NCBI GenBank assembly: GCA_021399445.1
Contig: JAJTUQ010000002.1
Span: 248,001 to 312,000, forward strand
DNA length: 64,000 nucleotides
Direction: 5' to 3'
Origin: Xylogone sp. PMI_703
Taxonomy: Eukaryota > Ascomycota > Leotiomycetes
Shown: positions 57,042-64,000 of the stretch, in pieces
Layout of the letters: the number at the start of each line of letters is the position of its first letter
Position numbering within the stretch: the stretch's first letter is position 1
Program-made: the position numbers and the translations under genes
The notes under the pieces: generated by a model
Database searches by the model: none
What the model saw: the letters and a program-made list of their open reading frames with translations, nothing else
What the model was told of the DNA's origin: nothing

Positions 57042-59522
57042 ATGTCGAACCACCCTGAACCACGCCTAGAGCCTGATGTGGAGGCTCAAGCTCATCTAGA
57101 GAAACCATCCAAGCGACAGAAGATTCCCGTAGCGTGTGATGGATGCCGAGCTCGGAAAGTGAAGTGTGATGGCGTTCGGCCAGGTGAGTCCTCAAGATGA
57201 AGCTAGCCTCAAATCTCGGAAGACGTCTAAGGAATCTATCTTAGTATGTGGTGTATGTATTCGTAGGAAAGCCAAAGGTGCCGTTTGCACTTATAGCGAT
57301 GATAGACCATCAGGGCTCCATAGGAATACAGGGCCGTTACATCAACGTGATTCAATTCCCTTTTACAACAACTCATCACCATCTCAGCCATCTCAGACTC
57401 CCCAGTCCATTAGAGAACATGAGTCTCATGTGGATGTCGCGGGCCAGCGTTCCGTTGCTGCAGCACATCTCTTGGAGCTGAGAGAGAGAGGTGGAGAGAG
57501 CCCCAGAGCCTTCTCAATGAGGACTCCGAATTCCATAACTCAGACACTTCCCGAGAAATCAAGAGGGATAGACTCTATGACAGGCGTTATAGGAGAGCAA
57601 ACTAATACACAAGGCTTCTTTGGTAGTAGCAGTGCTGGTTCATTCATGAGACAAATCAAATCAGCCATTGACTCTAAGGTGGGTATCGCTAGCCGCAGGC
57701 CTTCACTCTCTGCAACAAGTAAGGCACCACTATTTGCTACATCTCCAGCTGAGAATTCCGATGCTGCACGAAACTTGAAGGTTGATTATGTCTTGCCTAC
57801 ACGAAAAACCGGCGATGCGCTCTTCGCGGTTTACTGGGAGTTGGTACATCCACTATATCCATTTCTAGACCGCAAAAGGTTTGAGCAAGCTTATTTCTCA
57901 CTATGGTCGGGAGCCGACACCAAAATGGATGAAAGAATCTTGGTTTGTACACTGAACGTTATATTTGCTCTCGCTTGTCAACTCTCTGAAGGCATCCCTC
58001 CAGAAAACCGAGAGGAGTCTGCTAAGACATACTTCAAACGAGCTCAGGAACTATTGCAATTAGATCTTTGGGACATTGGATCTACAGAGTTGGTACAATG
58101 CTTGCTACTAATGGGACAGTATCTTCAGAGCACTAATACTCCACACCAATGCTGGATGGTGGTAGGGCATGCAGTTAGGGTTGCTCAAGGCTTAGGATTT
58201 CACCTGCCCGAGAGCTCATTCGATATAAAGAGTGCGAAAGACAGGGAGTTATCAAGGGTTATTTGGCATGGATGTGTTCTAATGGATAGGTAGGAAGCAT
58301 TCATGAAAACGTTCAAATTTGACACTAAATGAAACTAGGGTCCTTTCGATGACTTTCGGTCGGCCTGCAATGATATCAAAAAGCCTCGCAGATACAGTGC
58401 CGTTCCCGGCAATGATTGATCCAGAATATCTGCCAGAGGAGGCAAGTACCCCAGGAGTGCAGCCACCTGGTCGGCCACCGATGATTGCATTCTTTGTGAA
58501 ATCGTTACATTTGTACGAGATTATCAATGATATTTTGTTAGAGCTCTACATGAACGACGATCAGAACGAGACCAAAGATCCAGACGGGTTTCCATTATAT
58601 AAACCATATGAGTCATTAGACCTGGCAGCAATACTGAAACTGGACCGGGCTCTAATGTCATGGGGTCGAAACTTGCCGCCGCATCTCAAACTCTCTTGCC
58701 CCGAATGTATGAGTAACGGAATGGTTTACAGACAAGCCGTCGTTTGCCGAGCTAGGTAAGTTATAGACCTATCTTTAGTTATTTAGCTAATTAAAGCTTT
58801 AGGTTTCTTTATGCTCGCATCTTACTCTTCAGGCCTGTTTTATCACGTTTCTGCCTTCCAGATATAACGACCTCAGCAACCAACACTGGGACAGCCCTTG
58901 ATGAAAGTCTCTCACAATGTGTGACTCTGCAATGCTCTATTCTTTGCCTAAGATCTGCTCACGAAATAATTCATTTAATACACTCAAACCTATCTACTAA
59001 CGATCTCAGTGGACCCTTACCAGCTTGGTGGTATTGTATCCTATGTAAGCTCCACTGAACTCTGTCAGAGCTATTAGAGATTAATGGTTGCCAGATGTTT
59101 ATACTGCTGCCACCGTTCTTCTTGCAGCGCGTTTACACCCTATCATACAATCTGAAATCACAGATTACACAATCTCAAATTCTTGGGCGTGTGCAATAGA
59201 GGTGTTAAAATCATTCGAGCGCCTAGGGCAATCAGCCCAGCGCTGCGTCGCGGCACTCGAAATTCTTGCTGTTAAGATCTCCCAGGACTCAACCAACGCT
59301 GAAAATTCAGAATCCCACCTAGTTCACAGCCAGAACGTAGCTGTAGCTAAGAGATCCCAACATTCACATGACGAAGTTGAGACTGCAAGAAGAGATATGG
59401 ATGAGAGGGTGAATGGCAGTTTTGATATAGATATATATGACACAGGCGGATTTGACTTCAACGGATTCCATATCGACCTTAGCGATATGTCTTGGCTGAA
59501 GGTAGTTCCTTCGGACTTGTAA
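57042..59522 (+). CDS. Zn2Cys6 fungal-specific transcription factor
   Basis: Five exons (57042-57183, 57245-58289, 58339-58755, 58803-59044, 59095-59522) encode 757 residues. The zinc cluster is C32-x2-C35-x6-C42-x6-C49-x2-C52-x9-C62 (VACDGCRARKVKCDGVRP, CGVCIRRKAKGAVC), split by intron 1. A Ser/Pro-rich linker follows. The fungal-specific domain starts about residue 235 with ALFAVYWELVHPLYPFLDRK and includes HQCWMVVGHAVRVAQGLGFH and WHGCVLMDRVLSMTFGRP, the latter spliced across intron 2. This is the typical architecture of regulators of metabolism genes in filamentous fungi. The end is acidic (NGSFDIDIYDTGGFDFNGFH). Targets are unknown; the nearby SDR genes are candidates by position only. 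Confidence 0.88.
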
Positions 59523-60098
59523 AAGTAAAACGATGCTGCTTTTTTGGTATGTTTAAACATAGAGAAAAGAGACGTCTTATTGCGTTCTTAGTGTAGCGTT
59601 GGTGTTATGGATGCCATGGGGGTTCAGACCTACTTTTTAAGGACGGTCAAATCATAATTTATTATCTGTTTTCCGTGAATCGAGTAATAGAAGTAGCGTT
59701 ACTTAGCGTGCTTAAGCAAGATCCTCCCCCATACCAGCAGCCAATTCTTCTCTCCCTGCTGGGTATCGATAAGTCTCTCTACACAAGATTATCGAATTAT
59801 TTTGTGAACTTACGCATCATACATTTATACTCACATAAACTAGAAATTTTCTAGCTTAATGCTATGCAAGAGATATCGTCTCTGACAGATATAAGTTCAA
59901 TGCTATATAAGAGATTTCATCCATGAATTCTTTAGTCAGACCTAAGACTGGTTGTGCCATCCACTGTAATAATAAACCCTCTTTTGGCCAAAGATACAAT
60001 GCAAGAAAAATCGAGACCTGCCAAATGATACACTTCCTTTCAACTTTGATTTCGCTGATGTAGACCATGGATCTACCACTAACACGGATATGGATGCA
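59523..60098. other. Convergent intergenic region
   Basis: A 576-bp AT-rich spacer between the regulator and the first SDR. An open frame crossing it on the minus strand has no domain. Confidence 0.45.
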
Positions 60099-60905
60099 TT
60101 ACCACGGACTAATACCATACTCACCACTAACTTTCCCAACATCGGCGTCTCTCTCTCCGCGAATTACACGAACAATTCTATCACCACCAACTTGTGGTTC
60201 TGCGGCACCCCTTTTACGCACTTGATCTGCGTCAATAAGGTTAGTAGCAATCAAGCCTGGATCTGCCCCAAACACTTTGAACCCTTCAGGTCCCAGCTTA
60301 ACCCAGTACTGAACCATCAACATGTTCAGGGCTGCTTTACTGGCACGGTATTCATTGGCAGCAGAACTATAGTATTTTGATCTCGGATCGGATGCAAGAG
60401 TCAGAGAGCCAACACTTGTAGAAACGAAGATGAGGCGTGGTGAGCTGGACTTGCGTAACAGTGGTAGGAAAGCCTCGGTCACACTGACTACGCCGATGCA
60501 GTTTACAGCAAAGTTCTCGCGAAGGCAATCCGTTGAATTGAGATTCTTGCTAAAGATACCCGCGTTGTTAACTAGCACATCCAGACGTCCATGGAGTTGT
60601 GCTACAATGGTTGCGGCAGCTTCAACGGATGCTTCCGAAGTGACATCAAGTTTAACAGCAGAAACAGTCCCCTTAATTGGCAAAGATTTGAGGGCTGAAA
60701 CGGCATTGGCACCTTTGACTGGATCGCGGCTGCCGATTATTACATGCCAGTCGGAGGAGGAGAGGACAAGATTTTTGGCCGTCTCATATCCGATCCCTTG
60801 ATTCGCGCCTTTTTACGAGAGTTATCAGCTTCATTATCGTAGTGTCTTCTTAAATCAAGACACGGCATTACCTGTGATGAGGACTATTCTTTGTGGTGAA
60901 GACAT
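60099..60905 (-). CDS. Short-chain dehydrogenase/reductase (classical SDR, carbonyl-reductase-like)
   Basis: NAD(P)-dependent oxidoreductase of 247 residues from two exons (60872-60905 and 60099-60808, 63-nt intron). The Rossmann motif TGANQGIG is at 11-18, split by the intron. NNAG is at 92-95. The catalytic Ser lies in LIFVSTSVGS, with Tyr165 and Lys169 in NEYRASKAALN. GSRD after the second strand suggests NADPH preference. The extended sequence before the catalytic Tyr (SDPRSKYYSSAANEYRASK) resembles the carbonyl-reductase-like group of fungal SDRs. There is no targeting sequence or membrane segment. Substrate unknown. It is divergent from a second SDR at 62205. Confidence 0.9.
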
Positions 60906-62204
60906 CTTGAGGCGTAGAATAGGGCTGAGGTAGCCGCTTCAGGATGGAATGCCCTTTTTGGCAATCCAGTTACCGATTGATATAATCACCAAACTCTCTT
61001 CTATAGTCATTCCTCTTGTTTGCATTTTCTCTCGTGGACATTATTGTCGTCGCTGAAATCATTCGGCTTAAAGTACAGCCGGAGATAGTGGAGATAAGGC
61101 ATCACGGGCATCTAACAGCTTACATTCCGCGTGCTTTTGTGAATTGTCCCATTATTTTTAGCCATAGCCTTTAATCCGGGAACCGTAATTCCAAATGCAC
61201 CGAAGCTCCACAGGTAAGAGGTCAAGGCGGATTTAAAGGGCCCGATATCGTAATTTCCGATCCGACATCCAGCAATGAAACTCAAATATGGGTGTCGGGA
61301 ACTCAAGCGAAAAACAATAGGGGCAAAGAAACATACAAAATAGATATGTAGGGTGCAGCGGTGCGAGCGCAAAAGTTGGTTAACGCTACTGCCCAGCGAT
61401 GGAGCTCTATATATATAATTACGTTCACAGCAGATGGGGGGGTAGAGGGGTGTCGAGGTAGCGACTCGACTCGAAGTTTCAACATGAGAAGCAAAAGGCA
61501 TGTCCGTTTCCATATCAGGAGGGGAGGCGTGGGGGGATTGAGTTGCAACCCCGACAGCAAACTACACCACCAGACCTGAGACCACATGCAGGGAGGGAGA
61601 GAAATCAGATACTGACGTGAGGAATGAACTACGAGAAAGATGCGATTATCGGTCGCAGACATGGATACGTGCATCCCCGTTCGACATGGTTGATGCTTAA
61701 TCTGACGGCAACAGAAACGAAACCAAATAGAGTTATGTTCGGAACAAAATAGTGATGCCTGCGTCTCGAGCGACAGGGTAATAATACAGTATTCCTAAAT
61801 CAGTTGTTTGTGCGCGGAGGGTGCATGATGGAGCAACATTCATAAATCGCCAGGAATGGTAAGTATGCGAAAGCACTGCAAGGTATCGAGATTCAATGCA
61901 TGTGAATGGAGGACACTGCCTGAGACTGCGTCCACGAAGGCCTGCGGGGAACGAGTACCGGCCTCTGTGCCGCGCTAACCCCGCGTTTGGCAGCATCCTC
62001 GGGTTAGAGCATTCCTGACTTAGGATTAGTGACAATGCATGTCCAAGGTGCTGAGCTTCTTACTCTCCATCACTGACAGCTACTCCTCATCTCGCAATGT
62101 CCACTTCTCTCCTCATTCAAGGGAGTTTGTTTCCCATCAATATTTTATCCTTTTCCCATCTATCCAATCATCCAAACGATTAGAAATTGCAAACTATACT
62201 CATC
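60906..62204. other. Divergent intergenic region between the two SDR genes
   Basis: A 1.3-kb spacer between head-to-head SDR genes. Open frames at 61112-61674 on both strands overlap each other and carry no domain. The last 100 bp before the right-hand gene are C/T-rich (ctcttctcc-type). Confidence 0.45.
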
Positions 62205-63481
62205 ATGCCAATGCATAACGGCTGGTTACCACGCGAAGGTGCTGCTACCCCCGCTTCTCATATCTTCAAGTTCCTTTGCGTATATGGACAATGAAAGAAA
62301 AATCACAATAAATCATAGCTAATAAATATTCCATAGGCCTCAGCATCGATCCAATCGGCCGATTGATAAAGAGAACAGCTCTGAATCCGGCCCTCACTCT
62401 CCCTTTGATCTTGCTCGCGCATTACACCAAGAAGGGAGAAGACCTCTCAATTTTACACCCTACTGCTTTCCGCCGTCTTAAATCCCTCTTTTATCTCGGA
62501 CTCGTGCGCTGGGCCTCGAACTATCTGAGTCGCCGAGCCTTGAACAATGGTGTAAGCGACAAGTATGACTGGGACAAAGAGATTGTCGTAGTTACCGGTG
62601 GTGCCGGAGGTATTGGTGGGCATATTGTCAAGCTCTTAGCTAAGAGAAATATCAAGGTCGTCGTATTAGATGTCATCCCCATGACCTTTGAAGCTCGTAT
62701 GTTATTATCCATCAACGCAGCTTTCCCATCATTTTAGTTTTCTACAAGAGTATCACTCACAGCTCCAACAGCAAGCCACGTCTACTACTTCAAATGTGAC
62801 ATCACCTCTCCTACAACCATAGCCGCAGTAGCTAAGGAGATCCGCTCCAACATTGGCACCCCCACCATCCTCATTAGCAATGCTGGCGTAGCCCGTGGCA
62901 AGACCGTGCTTGACTCGACCGAGAAAGACATCCGTTTCACCTTCGACGTTAATACGCTGGCCCACTACTGGCTAGCACAAGAATTCCTTCCTGCTATGGT
63001 TGAGAATAACCACGGCATGATCGTCACGGTTGCCTCCCTCGCCGCATATGCCGGCGTCCCGGGAATGGTGGACTATTCCTCATCAAAAGCAGCCGCACTA
63101 TCATTCCATGAAGGGCTGGCAGCCGAGTTAAAGACGAAGTATAACGCTCCAAAGGTTCGGACTGTCATTGTCAATCAGGGATACACGAAGACTCCACTGT
63201 TCGCAGGCTTCAATAGTGGAAATCCATTTCTCCTGCCACCACTAGAGCCTGAAACTGTCGCGGAGGGTATTGTAAAGCAGGTTTTGTCAGGAGAGAGCGG
63301 TCAAGTTGTCCTTCCCGGGTTTGGTGTAACAATGATGTTCCTAAGAGGGATGCCGCATTGGTATCAATTAGGTGCGCGGAATGGAAGCAAGGATGCTATG
63401 ACAAAGTGGCATGGAAGACAGGTCATTAAGGATGTGGAAAAATATTATGAGGATAAAGAGAAGGATACGGAGAGCGCGTGA
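62205..63481 (+). CDS. SDR16C-type short-chain dehydrogenase (retinol/17-beta-HSD-like)
   Basis: Three exons (62205-62238, 62337-62696, 62763-63481) encode 370 residues. A hydrophobic N-terminal segment (ALTLPLILLAHYTK) could anchor it to ER or lipid-droplet membranes, as in the SDR16C family of retinol and 17-beta-hydroxysteroid-like dehydrogenases. The Rossmann motif TGGAGGIG is at 98-105, with an acidic VVVLDV end to the second strand suggesting NAD preference. ISNAG is the NAG motif, VASLAAY carries the catalytic Ser, and Tyr236/Lys240 sit in DYSSSKAAAL. The substrate is a lipid-like alcohol or ketone by family analogy only. The first coding exon is 34 nt. Confidence 0.88.
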
Positions 63482-64000
63482 GTAATCTAGATCTCAAAAG
63501 CGGTTTCTTTTTGCCATCGTTTTCGGCGATACCTTCTGACTCCAGGTTTCCTCTTGTGTCACAGGTCGACGGTTTTGATACCTCCTGCAACTCATTAGCG
63601 TAACAACTATGGCTTCTCTTTACTCTCCACAGATTGAACCTCGAATAATACTTTGCTTTTAGCTATTTCATATGAGATATTTGAGGAGTGACAAGGGGAG
63701 TAATGAGTCAGAACTTGACAAGTTTTTACAACCATCCGTACACCCGGCTTCCCACTGGAGATGTAATGAAACAAGTGAAAGGCAATGGAGGTAGATCGGC
63801 CTCACTGTGCCCGTGAACAGGACTCTGTTTTATAACTTTCAGCAAAAGAACGGTCCTAATAATTAATAAATCATGAAACCAAAATACAGCTGCCAACAGA
63901 CACACTCTTCCCCAATTGGCCGTCTTGCCAGGTTTGGTGCATCTCAATAAAAAAAGTAATCTACAATACAAACACAGAACTAGTGGTGGCAATACATAAC
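63482..64000. other. Right-edge intergenic region
   Basis: About 520 bp downstream of the last SDR. The minus-strand frame 63726-63992 is hydrophobic but has no recognisable domain. Nothing else is supported. Confidence 0.4.

Noticed and set aside
1..64000. tRNA genes
   Set aside because: I looked for B-box-like GGTTCGANTCC and its complement on both strands. The only near match, close to 21020, is inside the CorA coding exon and lacks a cloverleaf.

Overview
The window is nuclear DNA of a filamentous ascomycete (Pezizomycotina). The evidence is many short GT-AG introns of about 47-75 nt, moderate gene spacing, two Zn2Cys6 regulators, a GT90 (CAP10-like) gene, a GH3 gene and a NIMT/Cdc25-type protein start. 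The style of the ankyrin, CBM18 and membrane-anchored Cys-rich proteins suggests Leotiomycetes, possibly Helotiales. That placement is inference, because no marker gene fixes it. I reconstructed exon structures by hand, and every complete multi-exon model below keeps one open frame to its stop codon.

Layout. The first exon of a cdc25/nimT-like phosphatase lies on the minus strand at the left edge (15-262). About 9 kb with no convincing gene follows (263-9278). It holds a CA microsatellite, homopolymer tracts and a dispersed GTACGGTAC-type palindromic motif. A dense housekeeping block runs from 9.3 to 22.8 kb: CSTF2/Rna15-like 3'-end factor, prohibitin 2, NEDD8/Rub1, elongin A, THOC7, tubulin chaperone A, an ankyrin protein and a CorA/Mnr2-type Mg2+ transporter. 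Several of these genes serve mRNA synthesis, export and 3' processing.

From 23 kb rightward the content is more accessory: a secreted GH3 beta-glucosidase, a choline/GABA-type permease, a Cys-rich single-pass surface protein, a GT90 glycosyltransferase, a small secreted double-CBM18 protein, a seven-exon Zn2Cys6 factor, the ribosome-assembly factor Faf1, an aldehyde dehydrogenase, a MetX-like alpha/beta hydrolase, a dynamin-like GTPase, a small bZIP factor, a Nudix hydrolase, a second Zn2Cys6 factor and two divergently transcribed short-chain dehydrogenases. The genes from 31 to 35 kb look like a cell-surface or chitin-facing neighbourhood. The 55-63 kb stretch (Nudix, regulator, two SDRs) could be a small co-regulated metabolic group, but no backbone biosynthetic enzyme is present.

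The most unusual item is the dynamin-like GTPase at 46303-49163. Its last exon appends a tail of about 200 residues, rich in Ser/Thr/Gly/Pro and carrying seven Phe-Gly dipeptides like an FG nucleoporin. That suggests a GTPase with a built-in nuclear-pore interaction domain. I saw no tRNA, rRNA, CRISPR array, complete transposon or viral element.
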